Assembly (NCBI GenBank): GCA_051883075.1
Contig: JBJETA010000021.1
Coordinates: forward strand, 1 to 5,119
Source: Aminipila sp051883075
GTDB lineage: Bacteria > Bacillota > Clostridia > Peptostreptococcales > Anaerovoracaceae
Reading direction: 5' to 3'
DNA length: 5,119 bases
In this document: in pieces, positions 1-5,085 of the stretch
Numbering within the stretch: the stretch's first letter is position 1
Layout: the number at the start of each line of letters is the position of its first letter
Made by a program: the position numbers and the translations under genes
Notes under the pieces: generated by a model
Told to the model about the DNA's origin: nothing
Database searches by the model: none
What the model saw: the letters and a program-made list of their open reading frames with translations, nothing else

Positions 1-73
1 TTACTAAACCTCTGCACTATGAAGTTTTCAATGTTCTTTGCACTTTTTCAAGTGCCGCTCCGTCGTGCGGAAC
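1..73 (-). other. Probable rRNA operon leader with hairpin and boxA-like antitermination motif
   Basis: On the minus strand this short region carries a perfect hairpin (positions 55-40, arms GCACTT and AAGTGC around a GAAA tetraloop). It is followed by the motif at 39-17, whose core CATTGAAAACTTCATAG resembles the TTTGAAAACT boxA-type stretch of Firmicute rRNA leaders and 16S-23S spacers. A second small GC-rich inverted repeat, CCGC/GCGG, lies at about 70-55. No open reading frame of useful length is present. The motif recognition comes from memory of such leaders, not from an alignment. The first mature rRNA should begin left of position 1, so which rRNA it is cannot be seen. Confidence 0.55.
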
Positions 74-145
74 GTTATATATATTACCACCTCAAATAAT
101 CATTGTCAACAGCTTTTCGCAATTTTTTTCTTTTTTCGATTTTAT
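74..145 (-). promoter_or_regulatory. Strong leftward promoter with A-rich upstream element, probably of an rRNA operon
   Basis: Read on the minus strand, a perfect -35 box TTGACA lies at 109-104. A 17-bp spacer separates it from a -10-like TAATAT at 86-81, which overlaps the AT stretch TATATA at 83-78. The predicted start is near 74. Upstream of the -35 the minus strand is very A-rich from about 145 to 113, with runs of six and seven A, which resembles the UP elements that boost rRNA promoters. This A-rich stretch lies just past the stop of the HxlR gene at 147, and no terminator is visible between them. Combined with the leader at 1-73, the best reading is an rRNA operon promoter. The -35 and spacing are seen directly; the rRNA assignment is inferred. 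The -10 is not perfect, so the exact start is uncertain. Confidence 0.65.
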
Positions 146-146
146 T

Positions 147-485
147 CTACTTTTCGTTCATAATGCTTTCGCCCCAGTCGCTTAATTGCTCCAATACAGG
201 CATGAGCGTATCGCACTTTGCTGTTGAAGAATATTCAACTCTTACAGGAACCTCAAGATATTCTGTTCTCTCTACAAGCCCCGCCTCTTCAAGTTCCTTA
301 AGTGCACCTGCTAATACAGTATTTGAAATACCCCCAAGTTTTCTTCTCAGTTCATTGTATCTAAGCTTTCCTTTATTATTTAAAGCGCATATAATCTGCA
401 TTTTCCATTTTCCACCTATTATTGACATTGCATAGTTCAGCGGACATTTTTCCAGACACGGACAGTCATAATGCGTTTCTATCAT
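147..485 (-). CDS. HxlR-family winged-helix transcriptional regulator
   Basis: This 112-residue protein has the full HxlR (DUF24/MarR-like) signature. It shows CPLNYAMSIIGGKWKM at residues 14-29, the helix-turn-helix stretch YNELRRKLGGISNTVL at 43-58, the recognition and wing region LKELEEAGLVERTEY at 62-76, the wing VPVRVEYS at 79-86 and a C-terminal LSDWGE dimerisation helix. Family members are dimeric DNA-binding proteins, usually repressors, that often control a divergent neighbouring gene; several sense electrophiles or oxidants through an N-terminal cysteine. Cysteines 8, 10 and 14 are present, and Cys14 sits in the conserved CP position. Cys91 stands where the family usually has glycine in a T-x-x-G motif, which is unusual. 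The ATG at 485 is supported by AGGAGG seven bases upstream. It is divergent from the exporter gene at 637, so it probably controls that gene and itself. The effector is unknown. Confidence 0.93.
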   Translation of the reverse strand: MIETHYDCPCLEKCPLNYAMSIIGGKWKMQIICALNNKGKLRYNELRRKLGGISNTVLAGALKELEEAGLVERTEYLEVPVRVEYSSTAKCDTLMPVLEQLSDWGESIMNEK

Positions 486-509
486 TTTTCTCCCTCCTAT
501 TTCTATCCT

Positions 510-536
510 CTAAGTAAGTTTTTCCTTACCAGGTAA
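510..536. promoter_or_regulatory. Candidate HxlR operator, regulator-proximal
   Basis: Three overlapping symmetric elements lie here: CTAAGTAAG at 510-518, the inverted repeat GTAAG-N6-CTTAC at 514-529, and the palindrome TTACCAGGTAA at 526-536. The nine-base word CTAAGTAAG recurs exactly at 607-615 on the far side of the spacer. HxlR-family proteins such as YodB bind short inverted repeats built on TACT/AGTA-like half sites, and these elements are of that type. Assignment to the adjacent regulator is inferred from position and symmetry only. Confidence 0.4.
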
Positions 537-564
537 TAATATTTTGCGTTCTTGTATCTGAATG
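536..564 (-). promoter_or_regulatory. Possible promoter of the HxlR-family gene
   Basis: On the minus strand a -10-like TATTAT (541-536, five of six consensus bases) lies 17 bp downstream of a poor -35, CATTCA (564-559). It would give a leader of about 45 bases before the ATG at 485. The weak -35 would fit a modest regulator promoter. It overlaps the -35 of the divergent exporter promoter, and the palindrome TTACCAGGTAA touches its -10, so one bound protein could affect both. This is inference from weak consensus matching. Confidence 0.3.
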
Positions 565-580
565 TTGCCGGCATTATAAT
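552..580 (+). promoter_or_regulatory. Sigma-A type promoter of the LysE-family exporter gene
   Basis: A perfect -10 box TATAAT lies at 575-580, with a partial -35 TTGTAT at 552-557 and an ideal 17-bp spacer. Transcription would start near 587, giving a leader of about 50 bases before the ATG at 637. The repeat and palindrome at 605-615 then fall just downstream of the start, where a bound repressor could block elongation or open-complex formation. Confidence 0.6.
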
Positions 581-591
581 ATACCATGTAA

Positions 592-615
592 AGTAATTAT
601 ATCATACTAAGTAAG
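592..615. promoter_or_regulatory. Candidate HxlR operator, exporter-proximal
   Basis: This stretch holds the second exact copy of CTAAGTAAG (607-615). It overlaps the 9-base palindrome TACTAAGTA (605-613) and the inverted repeat AGTA-N9-TACT (592-608). It lies between the predicted transcription start (near 587) and the ribosome binding site (621-625) of the exporter gene, a classic repression position. Binding is inferred, not shown. Confidence 0.42.
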
Positions 616-636
616 AAAAAAGGAGCAGTTATTAAA

Positions 637-1263
637 ATGAATATTTATCTACAAGGTCTGACTATAGGTTTGGCATACTGCGCACCAATAGGTCTGCAGA
701 ATCTGTTTGTTATCAATACCGCACTTACACAACCCCGCCGACGTGTATATCTCACAGCCCTTATCGTAATCTTTTTTGATGTTACTCTGGGTCTGGCATG
801 CTTTTTCGGCATAGGAGCTGTCATGAGTGCATCTCCGATTCTGGAAATGGCAATATTGCTTATAGGAAGTCTTATTGTCATCTGGATAGGACAGGGTCTT
901 ATACGTTCAAAAGACACTTTGGATACTTCTGCAAAAGTAGATGTTCCTATATTAAAAGTAGCCTCTACTGCCTGTGTCGTAACATGGTTCAATCCACAGG
1001 CTCTTATAGACGGCAGCATGATGCTTGGTGCTTTTAAAGCCACCCTTCCCGAAGGTACCGATTTCATGTTCGTAGGAGGTTTTGCTTCAGCATCAGTTTT
1101 ATGGTTTTTAGGCATTTCAACAGTTATTTCCTTATTCAGTGCCAAAATCACAGATAAAACTCTTCGTATTATAAACATAGTATGCGGTGCTGTTATTATC
1201 TTCTACGGTCTCAAGCTCTTCTGGAGCTTCATACAGCTTGTGATGCCTATGCTTGCACATTAA
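637..1263 (+). CDS. LysE-family amino-acid/metabolite exporter
   Basis: This 208-residue integral membrane protein has the usual length of LysE/ArgO/RhtB exporters. The N-terminal signature is CAPIGLQNLFVINTAL (residues 15-30), with the first membrane segment. Further hydrophobic segments lie at about 40-60, 68-88, 143-167 and 177-202. The second family signature, TWFNPQALIDG (116-126), is intact. Such proteins export basic or other amino acids across the cytoplasmic membrane by proton exchange; the PIG-QN form is closest to the LysE/ArgO branch, but the substrate cannot be read from sequence. The ATG at 637 is preceded by AGGAG at 621-625, eleven bases upstream, a slightly long spacing. The divergent HxlR-type regulator is the probable controller, which would be unusual because ArgO and LysE are classically driven by LysR-type activators. 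The stop lies 8 bp from the convergent reductase gene, and no terminator precedes that gene. Confidence 0.92.
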   Translation: MNIYLQGLTIGLAYCAPIGLQNLFVINTALTQPRRRVYLTALIVIFFDVTLGLACFFGIGAVMSASPILEMAILLIGSLIVIWIGQGLIRSKDTLDTSAKVDVPILKVASTACVVTWFNPQALIDGSMMLGAFKATLPEGTDFMFVGGFASASVLWFLGISTVISLFSAKITDKTLRIINIVCGAVIIFYGLKLFWSFIQLVMPMLAH

Positions 1264-1271
1264 CCAAAACC

Positions 1272-2381
1272 CTATTTATTAAATATACGTTCTACGTTTT
1301 TAAGTTCTTCAATAATGTTCAAACGCTGCGGGCAGTGTGCTTCACATTGCCCGCACGCAATGCAGTCTGATGGCATTCCGCCTTTTTCAGAAATACTTTT
1401 AAATTTCTCCCTGTATGACGGCATCAAACCGAATTGGCTCTGCTTATTATATACAGAAAAATATTCCGGGATATTTATACCTGCCGGGCATCCGTCTGTG
1501 CAGTATCTGCATGAGGTACACGGCACTGCAATGCTTGCCCTTATAATGTCCGCCGCTTTTTTTACGGCAGCTTTGTCATTCTCATCAAAAGGCTGCACGT
1601 TATCTGTAATCCTCATATTTTCTTCAAGCTGTTCCATATTGCTCATACCGCTTAAAACAACTTCCACCCCTTCTAAGTTTTGAGCAAATCGGATTCCCCA
1701 TGAAGCGCAGCTTCTTCCGGCATCTGCCTCTTCAAAAATTTTCTTTGCTTCTTTTGGTATATTTGCCAATGCTCCCCCTTTCAACGGCTCCATAACGGCT
1801 ATCTTTTTCCCGTATCTGCGGCACACATCATAGCATAGCTTTGACTGAACTTTTTCATCTTCCCAGTCAAGATAATTTATCTGAAGCAGGACCATCTCAA
1901 TTTCTTCATGCTCTCTTAAAATCCTGTCAAGTACCTGTGCATTATCATGAAAAGAAAAACAGAGATGCTTTATTTTTCCCTCTGTGTGTTTCTTTTTTAT
2001 AAAATCAAAGCTCTTTTGGCACAGTTTTGTATCATAGATTTCTTCATCAAGAGAATGTAAAAAATAATAATCAAAATAATCAACTCTGCACCTCTTAAGC
2101 TGTTCTTCAAATATTTTTTCAAATTCGTCTTCTTCCTTTATAAGAAACACCGGCAGCTTAGTTGATATTTGGTAAGCCTCCCTAGGGTATCTTGAAGCAA
2201 CAAGTTCACCAAAAATGTTCTCGCTCATTCCGCCATGATAAACATAGGCACTGTCAAAATAAGAAAACCCGTTTTCTATAAAGCTGTCTGCCAGTTCTTT
2301 TGCCTTTTCCATATCTACCGCCGAAGGATTATCCATATCAGTCTGCGGAAGTCTCATAAGACCAAATCCAAGTTTTTTCAT
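1272..2381 (-). CDS. Aldo/keto reductase with C-terminal two-cluster ferredoxin domain
   Basis: The protein has 369 residues when started at the ATG at 2381. Residues 1 to about 280 form the aldo/keto reductase barrel, opening with KKLGFGLMRLP. The catalytic tetrad is visible: Asp43 and Tyr48 in FDSAYVY, Lys75 in ISTKLP, and His109 in YYFLHS. The C-terminal domain has two CxxCxxCxxxCP motifs, Cys288/291/294/298 and Cys340/343/346/350, each fit to bind a 4Fe-4S cluster. This fused type is widespread in anaerobic Firmicutes; it presumably links carbonyl reduction or oxidation to iron-sulphur electron transfer, but the substrate is unknown. The frame extends to a GTG at 2402, but that codon has no ribosome binding site, whereas the ATG has AGAGG nine bases upstream. 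It is transcribed alone, since a terminator at 2411-2444 closes the upstream operon. I found no clear promoter of its own. Confidence 0.93.
   Translation of the reverse strand: MKKLGFGLMRLPQTDMDNPSAVDMEKAKELADSFIENGFSYFDSAYVYHGGMSENIFGELVASRYPREAYQISTKLPVFLIKEEDEFEKIFEEQLKRCRVDYFDYYFLHSLDEEIYDTKLCQKSFDFIKKKHTEGKIKHLCFSFHDNAQVLDRILREHEEIEMVLLQINYLDWEDEKVQSKLCYDVCRRYGKKIAVMEPLKGGALANIPKEAKKIFEEADAGRSCASWGIRFAQNLEGVEVVLSGMSNMEQLEENMRITDNVQPFDENDKAAVKKAADIIRASIAVPCTSCRYCTDGCPAGINIPEYFSVYNKQSQFGLMPSYREKFKSISEKGGMPSDCIACGQCEAHCPQRLNIIEELKNVERIFNK
1328..1354 (+). other. Strong hairpin beyond the exporter stop, inside the convergent reductase gene
   Basis: The arms GCGGGCAGTGTG and CACATTGCCCGC form 12 consecutive pairs with one G-T wobble around a CTT triloop in plus-strand RNA. 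The hairpin starts about 65 bases after the exporter stop. No T-run follows directly; the first TTTTT is some 30 bases on. It therefore looks more like a possible 3'-end stabilising or processing structure than a standard intrinsic terminator. On the minus strand it is coding DNA for the second cysteine cluster of the reductase, so the structure may be a by-product of coding. Confidence 0.4.
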
Positions 2382-2410
2382 GATATCATACCTCTTTTTC
2401 ACTTCAGCAT

Positions 2411-2444
2411 ATCATAAAAACGACAGGAGCTGCGCCCCTGTCGT
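2411..2444 (-). terminator. Rho-independent terminator of the nfeD-SPFH operon
   Basis: In minus-strand RNA the arms ACGACAGG (2444-2437) and CCTGTCGT (2427-2420) form an 8-bp GC-rich stem. Two more GC pairs form inside, beyond a single mismatch. The stem runs directly into a run of five T (2420-2416), then ATGAT. It lies about 30 bases after the SPFH stop at 2473 and 30 bases or more before the reductase start, so it closes the upstream operon. In the plus direction a TTTTT occurs only eight bases past the stem, so it is mainly a minus-strand terminator. Confidence 0.88.
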
Positions 2445-2472
2445 CTCAAGTCTTTTTATACCTTTATGCTGA

Positions 2473-3390
2473 TTATTTTTCTTCCTTTACCAGTTCTGCA
2501 ACTGAAGTTGCAAGTCCTGCAATTCCCTGTATATCTGAAGGAATAATAATCTTTGTTGCATTTCCGTCTGCAGCCTGTGCAAACGCTTCCATGCTCTTAA
2601 GTGCAAGAACTTCTTTGTTAGGAGCTGACTCAACAAGCATTCTGATACCGTCAGCCGTTGCCTGCTGTACCATACGTATAGCCTCAGCCTGACCTTCTGC
2701 CTCTCTGATTGCCGCCTGCTTGTTGGCTTCCGCTTCAAGGATAAGAGCCTGCTTCTTAGCTTCCGCTTCAAGAATAAGTGATTCCTTCTGACCTTCCGCA
2801 ATAAGTACGGCTGACTTCTTTTCACCTTCAGCCTTAAGAATAGCTTCTCTTCTTTCTCTTTCAGCCCTCATCTGCTTTTCCATGGCTGCCTGGATATCTC
2901 TCGGCGGTGTAATGTTCTTTACTTCCACACGGTTAATCTTAATGCCCCACGCATCTGTCGCTTCATCAAGCACAACCCTGATTTTGCTGTTGATGTGTTC
3001 ACGGCTTGTAAGAGTTCCGTCCAGTTCAAGCTCACCGATAATATTTCTCAAAGTTGTTGCTGTCAGATTTTCAATAGCCGCCATAGGTCTTTCAACACCA
3101 TAGGTATAAAGCTTTGGATCTGTAATCTGATAATAAACAACCGTATCAATCTCCATTGTAACATTATCCTTGGTTATTACAGGCTGTGGAGGAAAGTCTA
3201 TAACATTTTCCTTCAGCGATACCTTCCTTGAAATCTTATCAATTAGAGGAATCTTAAAATGCAGACCTGTCTCCCATGTAGCATTATAAGCCCCCAGTCT
3301 TTCAACAACATACGCTCTTGCCTGAGGTACAATTCTTATATTTGTAACCAATAAAATAATAATCAGCGCCAATAAAACAAATATCAACAT
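2473..3390 (-). CDS. qmcA: SPFH/Band 7 membrane protein, QmcA/stomatin (paraslipin) type
   Basis: This 305-residue protein is the same length as E. coli QmcA and similar along its whole length. Residues 1-17 are one N-terminal membrane segment. The SPFH/Band 7 domain spans about 18-178 and includes IVPQARAYVVERLGAY, GLHFKIPLIDKISRKV, VITKDNVTMEIDTVVYYQI, GELELDGTLTSREHIN and WGIKINRVEVKNITPP. Residues 187-240 form five tandem 11-residue repeats, each starting AE (187, 198, 209, 220, 231), predicting a long helix. A hydrophobic tail ending AGLATSVAELVKEEK follows. SPFH proteins assemble into large membrane-bound ring or cage structures that organise membrane microdomains and may control proteolysis. 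The ATG at 3390 has AAGGAG nine bases upstream. It follows the NfeD gene by 19 bp, the conserved partner arrangement (ybbJ-qmcA in E. coli). The family is certain; the symbol is by homology only. Confidence 0.94.
   Translation of the reverse strand: MLIFVLLALIIILLVTNIRIVPQARAYVVERLGAYNATWETGLHFKIPLIDKISRKVSLKENVIDFPPQPVITKDNVTMEIDTVVYYQITDPKLYTYGVERPMAAIENLTATTLRNIIGELELDGTLTSREHINSKIRVVLDEATDAWGIKINRVEVKNITPPRDIQAAMEKQMRAERERREAILKAEGEKKSAVLIAEGQKESLILEAEAKKQALILEAEANKQAAIREAEGQAEAIRMVQQATADGIRMLVESAPNKEVLALKSMEAFAQAADGNATKIIIPSDIQGIAGLATSVAELVKEEK
2726..2778 (-). repeat. 33-bp coding repeat in the SPFH helical region
   Basis: The 20-base word at 2759-2778 recurs at 2726-2745 with one change (A to G), an offset of 33 bp or 11 codons. 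It encodes the repeated peptide LILEAEA in successive 11-residue units. The other units in the array are more diverged at DNA level. This suggests that part of the helix grew by in-frame duplication, or that selection keeps near-identical codons. Confidence 0.7.
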
Positions 3391-3409
3391 TTAATTAATC
3401 TCCTTCCCT

Positions 3410-3892
3410 TTACTCACTTACTGCTTTTTTTCTTTCTTCTTCCACAGGCTCAACTATAAGTTTTACTCCCTGGATAGAATGTACTGTAACCTTTTCTCCT
3501 TTTGGCACAGTCAGATTTTCGTTTTCGCAGACCGCAGTCCACTCTTTTCCCGCAATCTTTACCTGACCCGGTGTAAATGGCTTTATATCGGTTATAACAA
3601 TACCCGTTTCACCAATCAAAGCATCCGCATTCGTTTTTTCAACCTTTGCATTTAACTTATTTTTTGCAAGCGGTCTTGTAAAGTACAGAAGCACAGCCGA
3701 GCTAAGCAAAAATATAACTATTTGAACCATGACAGAATCAGTAAATAACGAAGCAATTGCTGCGATAACCGCACCGCCACAGAACCAGATAGTTGCCAGT
3801 CCCATAGTAACAGCTTCGATAATGCCAAAGATTATGGCAACAACAATCCATGCCATGGGTCCTGAAGACAAAAATGAAATTATGTTCTCCAT
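3410..3892 (-). CDS. NfeD-family membrane protein, partner of the SPFH protein
   Basis: This 160-residue protein has the short NfeD (YbbJ-like) layout, without the ClpP-like protease domain of long NfeD proteins. Hydrophobic segments span about 13-28, 31-50 and 55-72, with the pattern GIIEAVTMGLATIWFCGGAV typical of the family. The soluble OB-fold domain runs from about 90 to 148 and includes LIGETGIVITDIKPFTPGQV, KIAGKEWTA, and the ending V.V..I.GVKLIVEP. Short NfeD proteins sit in the cytoplasmic membrane and associate with SPFH proteins encoded beside them. This gene comes first in the operon, followed 19 bp later by the SPFH gene. The ATG at 3892 has a strong GGGGGAGG site about ten bases upstream. 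A charged tail, EEERKKAVSE, closes it. The biochemical role of the family is poorly defined. Confidence 0.92.
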   Translation of the reverse strand: MENIISFLSSGPMAWIVVAIIFGIIEAVTMGLATIWFCGGAVIAAIASLFTDSVMVQIVIFLLSSAVLLYFTRPLAKNKLNAKVEKTNADALIGETGIVITDIKPFTPGQVKIAGKEWTAVCENENLTVPKGEKVTVHSIQGVKLIVEPVEEERKKAVSE

Positions 3893-3970
3893 CTCAAATA
3901 CACCTCCCCCTCTTTCATTTTAATATACACACAAAAGTAAGATGAACATACTCTCAAAACGTGTCATTTA

Positions 3971-3998
3971 AGTATATCATACATCCACATTAAATCAA
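3971..3998 (-). promoter_or_regulatory. Probable promoter of the nfeD-SPFH operon
   Basis: On the minus strand a -35-like TTGATT (3998-3993, first four consensus bases) and a -10 TATACT (3976-3971, five of six) are 16 bp apart. Transcription would start near 3964, about 70 bases before the ATG at 3892. The surrounding 143-bp spacer is very AT-rich. I see no convincing terminator for the upstream gene in it, so read-through from 4036 is possible. Confidence 0.5.
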
Positions 3999-4035
3999 AC
4001 AATTCTGATATTTATATTTAAAATGTAATATTTCA

Positions 4036-4935
4036 TTATTTTCGGCTGAAGCATAGACTCCTTACATAATATTTTTTATTATCGCGAAAGCTCCATATCC
4101 ACTCATCTAAGCATTCCTGTTCTTCTTTGGCCAACAGATAAAGATGCTGAAACCCGTACCTTGCACCTGCCACTCCTCCGTATTGATACATCAACTTTTC
4201 AATTTCTTCATTTTTATCTTCCTCAATGTATCTTTTGATTTCATCTTCAAGACAGAGAGTGCCTCTTTTTTCCGAAAGCTCCATAACATCAAAGTAAGAA
4301 AAAATAAATCCGCCCGGCTTTATCATTGAAATAAGACTCCCATTGTAGTTCTCTGCAAATGTATCTGCTGTTTCGGAAGCTATACTCATCAGAGCTTCCG
4401 CATATCCGTCATGCTTTAAAGCAATTTCAGTATAAGGTATGATAAGCTGCGAATGTACGGCACCTGAAATAACAAGATCATATTTCCCGGACTGCGACAA
4501 AAGATTCTTTTCCTCAGAAACTGTTTTAAGCTGTTCTCTTATCAATCCGATTATTTCTTCAGCTTCACAGCCTTCCGACATTTTCGTTTCAAGCTCTGAC
4601 AGAAAACGTTCCTCATAAAACCCTGTAAATTCCATGCTTTTCAAAGTAATTCTGTCTTTTTCTTCCTCCGTAATGTCCTGACGTTCCAGAGCTCTTTCCA
4701 TACTGCTGCAGTCATAATCAATTAAATCCAGATACCCTATATGCTCCAGTAAAAATTTCAAATCTATATCTTCGCACCTGCCTGCTCCCAGGATTGCTGC
4801 CTTTCCGACATGTCCAAACCTGAATACTTTATCTGAAAGTATATTGTTTATGTTGTCTCTATGTTCCTTCCATCTGTTCCATCTGTCTTTGCAGCCGCTG
4901 TCTGAGTTGCATTTTTCATAAATATCAAGCACCAT
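4036..4935 (-). CDS. Uncharacterised protein with class I SAM-methyltransferase features
   Basis: This 299-residue protein has no signal peptide or membrane segment and is probably cytoplasmic. I do not recognise a named family, but the order of motifs fits a Rossmann-fold methyltransferase. AILGAGRCEDIDL (47-59) resembles the glycine-rich SAM-binding loop. YLDLIDYD (68-75) resembles strand 2 with its acidic residue. YDLVISGAVHSQL (152-164) resembles strand 4, and MIKPGGFIFSYFDV (204-217) resembles strand 5 and its turn. Between strands 2 and 4 lies an unusually long, charged helical insert (about 85-148). The N-terminus has Cys10 and Cys15 and a tryptophan/arginine-rich stretch, RWNRWKEHRDNINN. 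The C-terminal third has YGGVAGARYGFQHLYLLA (251-268). The ATG at 4935 has GGAGAGG about seven bases upstream. It appears monocistronic; the 11-base spacers of an operon are absent on both sides. The substrate is unknown, and SAM binding is inferred from motif pattern only. Confidence 0.8.
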   Translation of the reverse strand: MVLDIYEKCNSDSGCKDRWNRWKEHRDNINNILSDKVFRFGHVGKAAILGAGRCEDIDLKFLLEHIGYLDLIDYDCSSMERALERQDITEEEKDRITLKSMEFTGFYEERFLSELETKMSEGCEAEEIIGLIREQLKTVSEEKNLLSQSGKYDLVISGAVHSQLIIPYTEIALKHDGYAEALMSIASETADTFAENYNGSLISMIKPGGFIFSYFDVMELSEKRGTLCLEDEIKRYIEEDKNEEIEKLMYQYGGVAGARYGFQHLYLLAKEEQECLDEWIWSFRDNKKYYVRSLCFSRK

Positions 4936-5049
4936 GCTGTTTCCTCTCCCTTTTCGTTTCGTATAAGTTTTAAAATGTATTACTTAAATTGTTTTGTACC
5001 GCTTTCATATATTCTATATTTTCATATATTTTTTAACATAACGCAACAA
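4936..5049. other. AT-rich upstream region of the methyltransferase-like gene
   Basis: This 114-bp stretch has no open reading frame of note. Its leftmost bases hold the ribosome binding site of the gene ending at 4935. On the minus strand the best promoter-like pair is TTTAAG, 17 bp, TATACG, reading toward the gene, but both boxes are weak, and other AT-rich matches (around 5000-5040) are about as good. A promoter must be here if the terminator at 5050-5085 is effective; I cannot fix its position. Confidence 0.4.
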
Positions 5050-5085
5050 AAAAGTACACATGCATATATACGTATGTGTACTTTT
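5050..5085 (-). terminator. Perfect 12-bp hairpin, probable bidirectional terminator
   Basis: The arms AAAAGTACACAT (5050-5061) and ATGTGTACTTTT (5074-5085) are perfectly complementary around a 12-base loop. In minus-strand RNA the stem ends in CTTTTTTGTTG, a run of six T; in plus-strand RNA it ends in CTTTT. The A and T tracts on both sides allow termination in either direction. No plus-strand gene ends nearby, so it most likely ends a minus-strand gene entering from beyond 5119. A minus-strand frame that could be its end, reading WELDV then stop at 5101, sits 16 bp away but is too short to call. The stem is AT-rich for a terminator, which lowers certainty. Confidence 0.65.

Noticed and set aside
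103..435. Plus-strand frame of 110 residues opposite the HxlR gene
   Set aside because: It is serine- and phenylalanine-rich antisense translation with no ribosome binding site. The opposite strand has a complete, recognisable HxlR protein.
645..1178. Minus-strand frame of 177 residues opposite the exporter
   Set aside because: Its composition is that of a coding shadow and no family motif appears. The plus strand has both LysE signatures and a ribosome binding site.
1359..1387. AATGC/GCATT stem followed by TTTTT as a plus-strand terminator for the exporter
   Set aside because: The stem is only 5 bp with a 9-base loop and the T-run starts five bases later, so it is too weak to call.
2487..2825. 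Second minus-strand frame inside the SPFH gene
   Set aside because: It is rich in arginine, leucine and serine because it reads the 11-residue repeat region in a shifted frame. It has no start signal of its own.
4004..4034. AT-rich inverted repeats after the methyltransferase-like gene as its terminator
   Set aside because: Pairing is short, made only of A-T pairs and without a GC core. It is not distinguishable from background AT-rich sequence.
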